DNA of 64,000 bases from Idiomarina piscisalsi (GTDB taxonomy: Bacteria > Pseudomonadota > Gammaproteobacteria > Enterobacterales > Alteromonadaceae), in NCBI RefSeq assembly GCF_002211765.1, contig NZ_CP022133.1, forward strand, positions 124,001-188,000. The letters are read 5' to 3'. The translations under genes were made by a program, and so were the position numbers. Below, one piece after another: positions 44,135-53,523 of the stretch. Under the pieces are notes generated by a model. It saw nothing but the letters and a program-made list of their open reading frames with translations. It had not been told where the DNA came from and ran no database searches. Every line of letters starts with the position of its first letter. Position 1 is the stretch's first letter.

Positions 44135-45877
44135 ATGAAAGAACAACTGGAACAGTTACTGGCCGAAGCGATTGGTCAACTTAAAGCACAGGACACTTTG
44201 CCTGATGATCTCCCGGTAAATATTAAGTTGGACCGTCCACGAGACAAATCGCACGGTGATTTTGCGACGAACCTCGCACTGATGTTGGCGAAGCCTGCTA
44301 AGTCGAACCCGCGTCAGTTAGCCGAAGCCATTATTGAGGCGATTCCAGAAAATACGTTGCTGGCAAAAACCGATATTGCCGGACCGGGTTTTATTAATTT
44401 CACGATTTCACAAGACCAGTTGAAAGATCAGCTGAGCGCGATGTTCAGTAGCGACCGCCTGAACGTCGATGTTGCAGATAACAGCGAAACCATTGTTATT
44501 GATTATTCGTCGCCGAATTTGGCGAAAGAGATGCACGTTGGTCATTTACGTTCAGCCATTATCGGCGACGCAGTGTCTCGGGTCAGCGAGTTTTTAGGGC
44601 ATAAAGTCATTCGTCAAAACCATGTCGGCGACTGGGGTACTCAGTTTGGTATGTTGCTGGCGTACATGGAAGCGCTGGACAACCAGTCAGCAGAGTACGA
44701 ACTGAGCAACCTGGAAACTTTCTACAAAGCGGCGAAACAACGTTTCGATGAAAGTGAAGAATTTGCCGATCGCGCACGCCAGTTGGTGGTGAAGCTGCAG
44801 TCTGGCGACGAGTATTGCCTGAAGCTTTGGAACCAGTTTATTGATGTATCTCTCAGCCATTGTCAGGACGTTTATGACCGTTTAGGCGTTAAGTTAACGC
44901 GCGACGATGTCATGGCAGAAAGTGCTTACAACGATAAGCTGCCGGGTGTAATTGAACACCTGAAAGAAAAAGGACTGCTGACCGAGGATCAGGGCGCACA
45001 GTGTGTGTTCTTGGACGAGTTTAAAGGCAAAGAAGATGAGCCGTTGCCGATTATCGTGCAGAAAAAAGGCGGTGGCTATTTGTATGCCACTACGGACTTA
45101 GCGGCTATTGAATACCGCCAAAAAGTATTAGGCGGCGACCACCTGATGTACTTTGTCGACGCGCGTCAGTCGTTGCACTTTGACCAGATTTTTACGCTGG
45201 CTCGCAAAGCCGGTTTTGTCGAAGGCGATATTAAACTGGACCATTACGGTTTCGGAACCGTTATGGGCAAAGACGGTAAGCCATACAAAAGCCGTGATGG
45301 CGGTGTGACTAAGCTGGCCGACTTGCTGGACGAAGCCGAGCGCCGGGCGCTGGAATTACTGCAGCAAAAGACGACGGATTTAACGGAAGAAGAGCAACAG
45401 CGCGTTGCGGAAGTGGTCGGTATTAGCTCAGTGAAGTACGCTGACTTATCGAAAAACCGTACCAGCGATTACATTTTCGACTGGGATCACATGCTGACTT
45501 TCGAAGGAAATACGGCTCCGTATTTGTTGTATGCCTTTACCCGCGTCAACAGCATTTTTTATCGTCTGGGTGAAACCGGTTTTGATGAAAGTGCCGACTT
45601 CATTTTAGACGACGAGCGAGAGCTGGCATTAGCGAATCAGCTGGTGCGTTTCAACGAAGTGTTGGTGCAGGTTCAGAACAAAGCCATGCCGCACTTTTTA
45701 TGCGGTTACCTGTTTGATCTTGCCGGTCGTTTCTCAAGTTTCTACGAAGCTTGTCCAATTTTGAATCAGGAAGATGAATCACTTCGTAACAGTCGTTTGA
45801 AGTTAGCACGGTTAACGGCCAATGTGCTGAAGCAGGGCTTAGATTTACTGGGTATTCCAACGCTGGAGAAAATGTAG
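44135..45877 (+). CDS. argS: Arginyl-tRNA synthetase
   Basis: A 580-residue class Ia synthetase. It has the N-terminal tRNA-binding Add1 domain (about 5-90), the HIGH-type motif [12 protein letters not shown] (about 133-144), the degenerate KMSKS region [14 protein letters not shown] (about 375-390) usual for ArgRS, and the DALR anticodon-binding C-terminus (about 460-580). Near E. coli length (577). It lies between priA and the FtsN-like gene, replacing cytR found there in E. coli. The next gene's TTG begins directly after its TAG. Confidence 0.96.
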   Translation: MKEQLEQLLAEAIGQLKAQDTLPDDLPVNIKLDRPRDKSHGDFATNLALMLAKPAKSNPRQLAEAIIEAIPENTLLAKTDIAGPGFINFTISQDQLKDQLSAMFSSDRLNVDVADNSETIVIDYSSPNLAKEMHVGHLRSAIIGDAVSRVSEFLGHKVIRQNHVGDWGTQFGMLLAYMEALDNQSAEYELSNLETFYKAAKQRFDESEEFADRARQLVVKLQSGDEYCLKLWNQFIDVSLSHCQDVYDRLGVKLTRDDVMAESAYNDKLPGVIEHLKEKGLLTEDQGAQCVFLDEFKGKEDEPLPIIVQKKGGGYLYATTDLAAIEYRQKVLGGDHLMYFVDARQSLHFDQIFTLARKAGFVEGDIKLDHYGFGTVMGKDGKPYKSRDGGVTKLADLLDEAERRALELLQQKTTDLTEEEQQRVAEVVGISSVKYADLSKNRTSDYIFDWDHMLTFEGNTAPYLLYAFTRVNSIFYRLGETGFDESADFILDDERELALANQLVRFNEVLVQVQNKAMPHFLCGYLFDLAGRFSSFYEACPILNQEDESLRNSRLKLARLTANVLKQGLDLLGIPTLEKM

Positions 45878-46453
45878 TTGAGTATGGACTACGCGAATCG
45901 TAAGCCGAAGCAAAATAAGCGCAAGCCGTCGAAGAAAAAAGGCAGTAGTAAGAAAACGCAACGTGGCGCCAAGCCGGTTAACGACAGACAGCCAGTGCCC
46001 TGGGCTATCGTGGTTATCGCGATCGCTATCATTGCTGGCTTTGTCTATTTTCTGGTGTCGATTAGCGGCAAGTCTGAGGAGCAGACCAACCAGCCAGAAG
46101 TACAGGCACCACCGGCGGACTTGCTTCCGGAGAAGTCAGCTGAGCGCTGGCGCTATATTGAAGAGCTGGAAAGCAAAGAAGTCGAAGTGGACGTGCCTGA
46201 ACGCGAAGTGGGACCGCCTAAGCTTATGCAGTGTGGCTCATTCCGTCAGCAGTCAGACGCTGAACGTTTGCGTGCCCAAATTGCGATGGCGGGGTTAGAG
46301 TCACAAGTTCGCGCCACCGAAGGCAATAACGGCTTGTGGTATCGCGTTATTCTGGGTCCTTATGAAACCAAACGTGATGCGGAACGCGATCGCCATAAGT
46401 TGCAGCGTAATCAGGTATTTGGCTGCGCCATATGGAACTGGAACATCGATTAG
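45878..46453 (+). CDS. ftsN: FtsN-like cell-division protein with SPOR domain
   Basis: A 191-residue bitopic protein: basic Lys/Arg-rich cytoplasmic start (1-40, KPKQNKRKPSKKKGSSKK), one helix (about 44-65, WAIVVIAIAIIAGFVYFLVS), a short periplasmic linker and a C-terminal SPOR domain (about 112-190, MQCGSFRQQSDAERLRAQ). It is shorter than E. coli FtsN (319) because the linker is reduced. The position before hslVU and after priA supports FtsN. The start is either TTG (45878, GGAG 9 nt upstream) or ATG (45884). FtsN triggers septal peptidoglycan synthesis. Confidence 0.85.
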   Translation: MSMDYANRKPKQNKRKPSKKKGSSKKTQRGAKPVNDRQPVPWAIVVIAIAIIAGFVYFLVSISGKSEEQTNQPEVQAPPADLLPEKSAERWRYIEELESKEVEVDVPEREVGPPKLMQCGSFRQQSDAERLRAQIAMAGLESQVRATEGNNGLWYRVILGPYETKRDAERDRHKLQRNQVFGCAIWNWNID

Positions 46454-46481
46454 TCCCCACCCACCATTGAAAAATCCTCAA

Positions 46482-46541
46482 AGGACCCTCAGATACTGGT
46501 CATCGTTGTCATAAATTGACGCAAAGACAAAAGAGGGTCCT
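46482..46541 (+). promoter_or_regulatory. hslV leader: heat-shock-like promoter and inverted repeat covering the ribosome-binding site
   Basis: AGGACCCTC (46482-46490) and GAGGGTCCT (46533-46541) are perfect 9-bp complements. The right arm contains the GAGGG ribosome-binding site of hslV. A CATTGAAA (46465-46472) plus CCCTCAGA (from 46486), 13 bp apart, loosely fits a sigma-32 promoter. If that promoter is used the left arm is largely not transcribed, so the two readings compete. Confidence 0.4.
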
Positions 46542-46544
46542 GAT

Positions 46545-47102
46545 TTGACTACTATCGTATCGGTACGCCGCGGTGACAAAGTTGTCATTGGTGGTGATGG
46601 CCAGGTTTCACTTGGCAACACTGTAATGAAAGGCAATGCACGCAAAGTTCGTCGTCTCTACAACGACCAGGTTTTGGCTGGTTTTGCCGGCGGCACGGCG
46701 GATGCTTTTACCTTATTTGAACGTTTTGAAGCGAAGCTGGAACAGCACCAGGGCAACCTGATGCGTGCGGCTGTCGAGTTGGCAAAAGATTGGCGCACCG
46801 ACAGAGCGTTGAGACGCCTGGAAGCCTTGCTGGCGGTTGCGGACAAAGAGTCCTCCTTAATCATTACCGGGAACGGAGATGTCGTGCAACCGGAAAATGA
46901 CCTTATTGCGATCGGCTCGGGTGGTCCGTTTGCCCAGTCTGCCGCCCGCGCTTTATTAGAAAATACAGACTTAAACGCTCGCGACATAGTGGAGAAGTCA
47001 CTGACCATAGCGGGTGATATATGCGTTTACACCAACGGCAATCAAACCATTGAAGAGCAAGAGTCGATTGTCGAAGACAAGACAGCTAAGGGGAAAAGTT
47101 AA
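46545..47102 (+). CDS. hslV: ATP-dependent protease subunit HslV
   Basis: A 185-residue proteasome-type peptidase. The TTG start (46545) is followed by Thr-Thr-Ile-Val-Ser-Val-Arg-Arg, so the mature catalytic Thr1 is exposed after Met removal, as in the family. [26 protein letters not shown] and the [14 protein letters not shown] motifs are complete. A slightly longer C-terminal tail than E. coli (176). It forms the HslUV protease with HslU, 1 nt downstream, and degrades damaged and regulatory proteins after heat shock. Confidence 0.96.
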   Translation: MTTIVSVRRGDKVVIGGDGQVSLGNTVMKGNARKVRRLYNDQVLAGFAGGTADAFTLFERFEAKLEQHQGNLMRAAVELAKDWRTDRALRRLEALLAVADKESSLIITGNGDVVQPENDLIAIGSGGPFAQSAARALLENTDLNARDIVEKSLTIAGDICVYTNGNQTIEEQESIVEDKTAKGKS

Positions 47103-47103
47103 G

Positions 47104-48456
47104 ATGTCTGAGATGACCCCAAGAGAAATCGTTGATGAATTGAACCGCCATATTATTGGTCAGGACAATGCAAAAAAAGCGGTGGCAGTGGCGTTAAGAA
47201 ATCGCTGGCGCCGCATGCAGCTCGATGATGACCTGCGTCAGGAAGTGACGCCTAAAAACATTTTGATGATTGGCCCAACGGGTGTGGGTAAAACTGAAAT
47301 TGCCCGCCGCTTAGCGAAGTTGGCAAAGGCGCCTTTTATTAAAGTGGAAGCGACCAAATTCACCGAAGTGGGTTACGTCGGTAAAGAGATTGAGTCCATT
47401 ATTAAAGACTTAACTGATGTAGCGGTGAAGCAAACGCGCGAAGAAATGATGCAGCGTGTGCGCTACCGTGCGGAAGAAGCGGCAGAAGAACGTATTCTGG
47501 ACGTGCTGTTGCCGCCGGCTAAAACCGCGAATCAATCGGGTTGGGCGCAGCAGGAAGAAAAGACTGAAAGTGAAGAGCAGCGCGGTACGCGCCAGGTGTT
47601 CCGCAAGAAGCTACGCGAAGGCCAGTTGGACGACAAAGAAATTGAAATTGATTTAGCCATGCCGCAAATGGGTGTTGAAATTATGGCGCCACCGGGTATG
47701 GAAGAAATGACGTCTCAGCTACAAAACATGTTCCAGAACATGGGTAGCGAGAAGACCAAAGCGCGCAAAATGCGCATAAAAGACGCTTACAAACAGCTGG
47801 TTGAAGAAGAAGCGGCCAAGCTTTTGAACCCCGATGACGTGAAAGAAGCCGCTATTGAGTCGGTTGAGCAGAACGGCATTGTCTTTTTAGACGAGATTGA
47901 CAAAATTTGTAAGCGTGGCGACACCAGTGGTCCGGATGTTTCGCGGGAAGGCGTGCAGCGTGACCTGTTGCCGTTGGTTGAAGGTACGACGGTAAACACC
48001 AAGCACGGCATGATTAAAACCGACCATATTCTGTTTATTGCCTCTGGTGCTTTCCAGATGAGCAAGCCGTCGGATTTAATCCCTGAGTTGCAGGGGCGCT
48101 TGCCTATTCGGGTAGAGCTTGAAGCATTAACCAGCGGTGACTTTGTTCGCATTCTGACTGAGCCAAGCGCCTCGCTAACAACGCAGTATCATGCGTTATT
48201 AAACACCGAGGGTGTTGAGGTGAACTTTACCGAAGACGGTATTCAACGCATTGCGGAAGTGGCTTTCCACGTGAACGAAACGACCGAAAACATCGGTGCA
48301 CGTCGTTTACACACGGTGCTGGAGCGTTTAATGGAAGAAATTTCATTCAATGCAACCGACCACAGTGGTGAGAAATTGACGGTCGATGCGGCCTACGTAG
48401 ATGAACACGTTGGGCAGCTGTCACAAGATGAAGACTTGAGTCGCTTCATCCTGTAA
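47104..48456 (+). CDS. hslU: HslU ATPase subunit of the HslUV protease
   Basis: A 450-residue AAA+ unfoldase. The start is the ATG at 47104, one nt after the hslV stop; the [20 protein letters not shown] beginning is the family's. Walker A is GPTGVGKTE (about 57-65), the pore loop GYVG (about 91) is present, the intermediate domain is about 110-245, Walker B is VFLDEIDKI (about 252) and the C-terminus ends LSRFIL, which docks into HslV. The sensor-2 segment [10 protein letters not shown] is present. Co-transcribed with hslV. Confidence 0.96.
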   Translation: MSEMTPREIVDELNRHIIGQDNAKKAVAVALRNRWRRMQLDDDLRQEVTPKNILMIGPTGVGKTEIARRLAKLAKAPFIKVEATKFTEVGYVGKEIESIIKDLTDVAVKQTREEMMQRVRYRAEEAAEERILDVLLPPAKTANQSGWAQQEEKTESEEQRGTRQVFRKKLREGQLDDKEIEIDLAMPQMGVEIMAPPGMEEMTSQLQNMFQNMGSEKTKARKMRIKDAYKQLVEEEAAKLLNPDDVKEAAIESVEQNGIVFLDEIDKICKRGDTSGPDVSREGVQRDLLPLVEGTTVNTKHGMIKTDHILFIASGAFQMSKPSDLIPELQGRLPIRVELEALTSGDFVRILTEPSASLTTQYHALLNTEGVEVNFTEDGIQRIAEVAFHVNETTENIGARRLHTVLERLMEEISFNATDHSGEKLTVDAAYVDEHVGQLSQDEDLSRFIL

Positions 48457-48471
48457 CACCATTTAAGTGAG

Positions 48472-50541
48472 TTAATAAGCCGCTACTGCCTCGGGTCGTA
48501 GCGGTTTTTTATTGCTTTGAATTTGGCGTTCAATAAATTGCTCGGCAAATTGTTGACGCATCGGCGGCGAGTAGAAGTAGCCCTGCATCATGTCACAGCC
48601 AAGCTTTTGCAAAATATCCTGCTGCTCTTCGGTCTCAATGCCTTCAGCAATGACTCGCTTGCCCAAACCGTGAGCCAAACGAATCATGGCTTTTAGGATG
48701 GTTACATCGTTATTGCTTTGCTGAAGTTCACTGACAAAACTGCGGTCAATTTTGATTTTATTGATAGGCAATGAGCGCAAGTAGGCCAATGAAGAATGCC
48801 CTGTCCCAAAGTCATCAATGGCGATACCGTAGCCCATTTCACGCAGTCGCTGAACCACACTCATACCATTGTGTAAGTCAGACATAGCAACATTTTCAGT
48901 AATTTCGAGTTCCAGCCACTCGGGTTCAATACCGTATTCTTTTTGCAGGCGCTCCATTTTCTCTATGAGCTGGAAGTGCTGGAATTGCGGCGCTGATAAA
49001 TTAACGGCGATGGGCCAACACATACCGAACAAACGTTTCCAGTGCATCAATATATTGGCGGCTTCATTTAACACCCAGTCATCTAATTCTGCTGAAAGTC
49101 CAAGCTGTTCAATGTACGGCAAAAACTCGACAGGGCTAAGCAGGCCGCGTTCAGGGTGCTGCCATCGAATGAGCGCTTCAAACCCGCACAGTTGTTGATG
49201 ATCAAAGTCGAACTGGGGCTGAAGATATAGCTGAAACTCGTTGTCGCTCATCGCTTTACGCAGCACCGGCTCCATATCCACTAAGTGTGAATACATTTCG
49301 TCCATACCACGCTCGTAAAAGGTGGCTTTGGGTTGATGTGACTCTTTCGACTGCGTTAGTGCGATAGTGGCTTTATTGATCAGTAGTTCTGATCGGGTTC
49401 CATGTTGTGGGTAACGTGAGATACCAACGCCGGCGACAATATTGACGGTTTCATCATTGATTTCAATAGGTTCTGCAATGCGGTTTTGGATTTCAACCGC
49501 CAAGTCTTTAATGCGGTTGCGGCTTTTCAAGTGGTCAAAAGCGACGGCAAAAACATCACCGCTAATACGAGCGACAGTCAGTGGTTGTTTGTAAAAGTTC
49601 TGCAGACGTCTGGCAACTTCTTTTAGTACTTGGTCACCGCCACGAATACCGAAGTTCTCGTTCACAACCTTAAAGCGGCTAATACCGACCAGCATGACCG
49701 TTAAATGGCGATTATTACTGCGACAGTATTCAATGAATAATGGAATTTTACTAACCAGCTGGTCACGATTTGACACACCGGTCAGAGCATCGTGCGTATG
49801 CAGGTATTCAGCGCGTTGAATAGCGCGAACGGCTGTGTTGCGCTCTGATTCAAGTAGCCAAATGATGACTCCAACCAAGACTATGGCAATGATAATAACG
49901 GTGAACAGCGCCTGGAAGCTTAATAGCCAGTCCAGCGCGTTGCCGCTAATGGAGTACATACCGTAAAGTACGATGAAGTTTTTGACACCGATGCTTAAAA
50001 AGCCAGCAGACACTAACTTAGGCCCCACGCCTGAGCCGAGACGACGCCACATGAATACGCCGATAGTGAATAAAGCAAGACCAGTGACTAAGAACCGCAT
50101 AAAGCCGGCATTAACAGTACTGGAGATGTAACTAATAGAAGGTTCTAGCCAGAAATACGAAATAATACCGCCGAGCAAAGAGACCGCGTAAGCAACATAA
50201 AGCCAATATTGCTTCGGTTTGTTATTAAAAACGGCAGAGCTAGCACCCAAGCCAATAAAACTAATAGCGAGGTATTGTAGCGTAAGGGCTATGCCTTGTA
50301 AGCCGCTGGACCATCCGAGAGTAGACTCAGGGTCGACCATAGCACTGCCGGCGGTCAGTGCTCGAATGAACTCACTGGGACCAAATGCAAAACAGGCGAA
50401 TGACCAATAACGTAGGTAATCATGTCGATAAAAATTATGATAATACAGAAGCAGCATCGCGAAACCCAACAAAAGCAATGCTTGTATCGTATGAGTAAAG
50501 GATTCTATGGCCAGACTAGTGATCAAATCGAGCTGAGGCAT
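48472..50541 (-). CDS. Membrane GGDEF/EAL protein with degenerate GGDEF motif (probable c-di-GMP phosphodiesterase)
   Basis: A 689-residue protein. Seven or so N-terminal membrane helices (about 12-230) form a sensor region I do not recognise, followed by GGDEF (about 245-410) and EAL (about 425-675). The cyclase motif reads SGDVF, missing both the first Gly and the catalytic Glu, so synthesis is unlikely. The EAL domain keeps EALIRW, N in NLSAPQF, E in ITEN, DDFGTG, K and EGIE and MQGYFYSPP, so hydrolysis of c-di-GMP is expected. Its last codons overlap the hslU terminator (48480-48510). Confidence 0.92.
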   Translation of the reverse strand: MPQLDLITSLAIESFTHTIQALLLLGFAMLLLYYHNFYRHDYLRYWSFACFAFGPSEFIRALTAGSAMVDPESTLGWSSGLQGIALTLQYLAISFIGLGASSAVFNNKPKQYWLYVAYAVSLLGGIISYFWLEPSISYISSTVNAGFMRFLVTGLALFTIGVFMWRRLGSGVGPKLVSAGFLSIGVKNFIVLYGMYSISGNALDWLLSFQALFTVIIIAIVLVGVIIWLLESERNTAVRAIQRAEYLHTHDALTGVSNRDQLVSKIPLFIEYCRSNNRHLTVMLVGISRFKVVNENFGIRGGDQVLKEVARRLQNFYKQPLTVARISGDVFAVAFDHLKSRNRIKDLAVEIQNRIAEPIEINDETVNIVAGVGISRYPQHGTRSELLINKATIALTQSKESHQPKATFYERGMDEMYSHLVDMEPVLRKAMSDNEFQLYLQPQFDFDHQQLCGFEALIRWQHPERGLLSPVEFLPYIEQLGLSAELDDWVLNEAANILMHWKRLFGMCWPIAVNLSAPQFQHFQLIEKMERLQKEYGIEPEWLELEITENVAMSDLHNGMSVVQRLREMGYGIAIDDFGTGHSSLAYLRSLPINKIKIDRSFVSELQQSNNDVTILKAMIRLAHGLGKRVIAEGIETEEQQDILQKLGCDMMQGYFYSPPMRQQFAEQFIERQIQSNKKPLRPEAVAAY
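48480..48510 (+). terminator. Rho-independent terminator of hslVU inside the convergent gene
   Basis: CCGCTAC (48480-48486) and GTAGCGG (48498-48504) form a 7-bp stem with an 11-nt loop, then TTTTTT (48505-48510). It is ~24 nt after the hslU stop and overlaps the final codons (C-terminus PEAVAAY) of the convergent GGDEF/EAL gene. Confidence 0.85.
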
Positions 50542-50701
50542 TAAGATTGGTTCTGCTTTTATTATTCTTATAGTTACCTAGATTAAACGGGTTTTTATTC
50601 TATAATTCAAGAGGTTCGTGCATTGCTATTGAATCCTTTAGTAATATGAGGATAGCAGGTATACTCCTAGCCCAAGCCAACAGTGACTTTAGGATACGCT
50701 C

Positions 50702-51187
50702 ATGGAATACAATACTTCGGAACTTTGTGACCTTTATCCCGACATGGTGGATGTGGTCGAGCCCATGTTTGAATCCTACGGTGGCCGCGCCTCTTTCGGC
50801 GGACGCTTAGTGATTGTTAAATGTCATGAAGACAAAGGCATTATTGAAGAAACGGTCGCGGAAGATGGCGGCGGAAAAGTTCTTTTGGTTGATGGCGGAG
50901 GCTCTTCACGCCGAGCGCTAATTGATGCCGCTATTGCTGAGCAAGCAATGGACAACGACTGGGAAGGTATCGTGTGCTATGGCTCCGTGCGTGATGTTGA
51001 TGCGTTAGAAGAACTCGATATCGGCATTTTAGGTGTCTCTTCAATCCCAGTTGCGGCAATGAGCGACGGTATTGGCGAATTGAATGTGCCGGTGAATTTC
51101 GGCGGTGTTACCTTCCTGCCTGATGACCATTTATACGTAGACACCACCGGCGTTATCTTGTCACCTGAACCACTTGATATTGAGTAA
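50702..51187 (+). CDS. rraA: Regulator of RNase E activity A
   Basis: A 161-residue trimeric protein that inhibits RNase E by binding its C-terminal scaffold region. The family pattern is complete: [37 protein letters not shown] and [12 protein letters not shown] (about 92-103). The length is equal to E. coli RraA (161). It follows the hslVU region as in E. coli and overlaps the hutG start by one nt (TAATG), so the two are translated in tandem. Confidence 0.94.
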   Translation: MEYNTSELCDLYPDMVDVVEPMFESYGGRASFGGRLVIVKCHEDKGIIEETVAEDGGGKVLLVDGGGSSRRALIDAAIAEQAMDNDWEGIVCYGSVRDVDALEELDIGILGVSSIPVAAMSDGIGELNVPVNFGGVTFLPDDHLYVDTTGVILSPEPLDIE

Positions 51188-52233
51188 TGAGTAATATTTC
51201 ATTTCTGGAACTGACGGACCCGGCAAAGTGGGTCAATGTCAGAGAGCATGAAACGAAAATAGGTCAGGCAATACGGGTGCTTTCAGAAGAAGGTACCTAT
51301 GAAGAAAGCCTTCAAGAAGCCTGGAATGATGGTCAGCGCGTTGCCTTAGTGGGTATTCCGGAAAGTATCGGAGTACGCGGTAATTTAGGGCGCGGTGGCG
51401 CTGAAGATGGTTGGCAAGCGTTCTTAAAAAGCTTTTTGAATCTGCAAAAAACGGGTCTTCTGTCGACTCACGAATTGTTGCTGGTCGGTGCGGTTAACTG
51501 CGCTGATTTGATGGAAAAAACGAGTCATCTGGACGCAACAGAGCCTCACGATCTAGCCGAGTTGAGAGCGCTTTGTGCTCAAGTCGATGTCCGTGTGCAG
51601 GCTGTGATTAAGCCTTTGTTTGAGCAAGGCTTCGAAGTTATCGTCATTGGTGGTGGTCACAACAATGCGTATCCTCTGCTAAAAAGCTTATCTGATATAT
51701 CAAAAGAAGCTTGTGGCGCCGTCAATTTAGATCCTCATGCCGACTTCCGCCCGCGAGAGGGCCGGCATTCTGGTAATGGTTTCAGCTATGCCTACATGGA
51801 AGGCGCGCTGGAGTATTATCATGTTGTCGGTCTTCACCAGGGCAAAAACTCGGCGGACAGTTTGCGACAATTACAGGACGCTGGCATGCGGTACCACACC
51901 CTACACCGACTGTATGAGCGTCCCTTTTATGAAGTGATGGACGAAGTCGTCGCCAAGGCAGACTCCTGGCAACGACCTTTGGGTATTGAAGTGGATGTCG
52001 ACGCGTTAAATGCCGTGCCGGCAAGCGCCGTGAATTATGCAGGGCTTAGTCTGGCGCAAGGGTTTCAGTACGTAAAGCGCTTAGCTGAAGTGAATGAAAC
52101 CCGCTATTTGCATCTGGCCGAAGCGGCACCGTCGTTATGCAGCGCCGGCTTTGAAGAAGGCCTGAAAATATGTGGCCAGCTGCTTAGCGAGCTGACCACG
52201 GCTTACTTACACGGTCGTGAGCGACGCCGTTAA
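51187..52233 (+). CDS. hutG: Formimidoylglutamase HutG (arginase family)
   Basis: A 348-residue binuclear manganese hydrolase converting N-formimino-L-glutamate to glutamate and formamide, the last step of histidine degradation. Metal ligands are seen in GGGHNNAY (His, about 157), NLDPHADFR (Asp-x-His-x-Asp, about 180) and EVDVDALN (Asp, about 260). Longer than Bacillus HutG (319). It starts at the ATG sharing an A with the rraA stop, and its last 50 nt overlap the convergent hutI gene. Confidence 0.94.
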   Translation: MSNISFLELTDPAKWVNVREHETKIGQAIRVLSEEGTYEESLQEAWNDGQRVALVGIPESIGVRGNLGRGGAEDGWQAFLKSFLNLQKTGLLSTHELLLVGAVNCADLMEKTSHLDATEPHDLAELRALCAQVDVRVQAVIKPLFEQGFEVIVIGGGHNNAYPLLKSLSDISKEACGAVNLDPHADFRPREGRHSGNGFSYAYMEGALEYYHVVGLHQGKNSADSLRQLQDAGMRYHTLHRLYERPFYEVMDEVVAKADSWQRPLGIEVDVDALNAVPASAVNYAGLSLAQGFQYVKRLAEVNETRYLHLAEAAPSLCSAGFEEGLKICGQLLSELTTAYLHGRERRR

Positions 52234-53410
52234 ACCACAAGGTTTGCAGCGGGTTAACGCCGGTTTGGTAAGTTAGCTCGGCTGCACCCTGGCATTTCCA
52301 CAAGGCTAAATCGGCGTAGTTACCTTCCGCAATAACACCTCGTTGCGTTTCCCCCAGCGCTTTAGCCGCATTGACTGTCACACCGCGCAGGCATTCTTCA
52401 GGCGTTAAATGGAAGAAGGTTGCCGCCATTTGTAACATCAGTGGCAAATGATGAATGGGCGACGAGCCCGGGTTGGCATCCGTTGCTACCGCCATAGGCA
52501 CTTTATATTTCCTGAGTAGCTCAATGGGTGGCTTTTGCGTATCCCGCAGGAAGTAAAATGCGCCGGGTAACAATACGGCCACTGTACCGTTCTCCGCCAT
52601 CGCTTTAACGCTGTCTTCGTCCAGTTGTTCTAAGTGATCAGCCGACAACGCGTTATATTCCGCCGCCAGTTTTGCACCTTGTTGGTTTGTTATCTGCTCG
52701 GCATGAAGTTTCACCGGCAAATCAAGCGCTTTTGCCTGCTCAAAAACGCGACGCGTTTGTTCAATACTAAAGCCGATGCTTTCACAAAAGGCATCGACCG
52801 CATCGACAAGCCCTTCCTGAGTGAGTGTTGGCAGAATATTGTTGACGATATCGTCCACATAGCCGTCAGCGTTGCCTTGATACTCAGGAGGCACAGCATG
52901 GGCGGCCAGTAACGTTGTTTTCACATGCACGGGTAGCCTTTCGGCCAACTGACGTGCGACTTTCAACTGCTTTCGCTCATTTTCCAAATCGAGGCCGTAC
53001 CCGGATTTCACTTCCAGTGTTGTGACGCCTTGTGACATTAGAGTTTCTGCTCGTTCTAAAGCCAGTGCCATTAACTGTTCTTCGCTGGCTTCGCGAGTGG
53101 CCTTTACGGTGCTTTTGATACCGCCACCCTGCTCTGCAATTTCCTGGTAACTCATGCCGTGCAGGCGCTGAGCAAACTCATTAGCACGGGAACCAGCCCA
53201 AACCAGATGAGTGTGGCAGTCGATAAGCCCGGGGGTCAGTAATCCACCGTTACCATCGACAACGTCCGCTGTGGGTGTTGCCGGTGCGTCATACGCCGGG
53301 CCCACAAACTCAACTTTACCGTCGTTAATAATCACTACGGCGTCTTTTATAAGCCCATAGCCGGTGTCATCGGACATGGTCGCGGCAGTAATATTTTCGA
53401 TGCGCTGCAT
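52184..53410 (-). CDS. hutI: Imidazolonepropionase
   Basis: A 408-residue amidohydrolase opening 4-imidazolone-5-propionate, third step of histidine degradation. The metal His-x-His motif is DCHTHLVWAGSR (about 66), followed by the KSGYGLDLENE segment, LLAAHAVPPE and a catalytic TDANPGSSP (about 320). Length as in the family (~405). It is divergent from hutC, with the HutC palindrome 46 nt upstream, and its 3' end overlaps hutG by 50 bp in opposite orientation. Confidence 0.95.
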   Translation of the reverse strand: MQRIENITAATMSDDTGYGLIKDAVVIINDGKVEFVGPAYDAPATPTADVVDGNGGLLTPGLIDCHTHLVWAGSRANEFAQRLHGMSYQEIAEQGGGIKSTVKATREASEEQLMALALERAETLMSQGVTTLEVKSGYGLDLENERKQLKVARQLAERLPVHVKTTLLAAHAVPPEYQGNADGYVDDIVNNILPTLTQEGLVDAVDAFCESIGFSIEQTRRVFEQAKALDLPVKLHAEQITNQQGAKLAAEYNALSADHLEQLDEDSVKAMAENGTVAVLLPGAFYFLRDTQKPPIELLRKYKVPMAVATDANPGSSPIHHLPLMLQMAATFFHLTPEECLRGVTVNAAKALGETQRGVIAEGNYADLALWKCQGAAELTYQTGVNPLQTLWFNGVAHDRVSKPWSAR

Positions 53411-53455
53411 AATTATCCTTACTGATTACAATGCTAAAAAGAATAGCAAAACAAG

Positions 53456-53469
53456 CTTGTATATACAAT
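53456..53469. promoter_or_regulatory. HutC operator palindrome
   Basis: CTTGTATATACAAT contains the perfect 12-bp palindrome TTGTATATACAA (53457-53468). HutC sites in other proteobacteria have the form CTTGTATGTACAAG, so this is a good match. It lies between hutI and hutC and could control both directions; urocanate is the known inducer in the family. Confidence 0.8.
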
Positions 53470-53523
53470 TGTTCTCAACTAAACTTTCTCTCCACAACTG
53501 CCTGTTTAGCGGTGAGGGATGCA

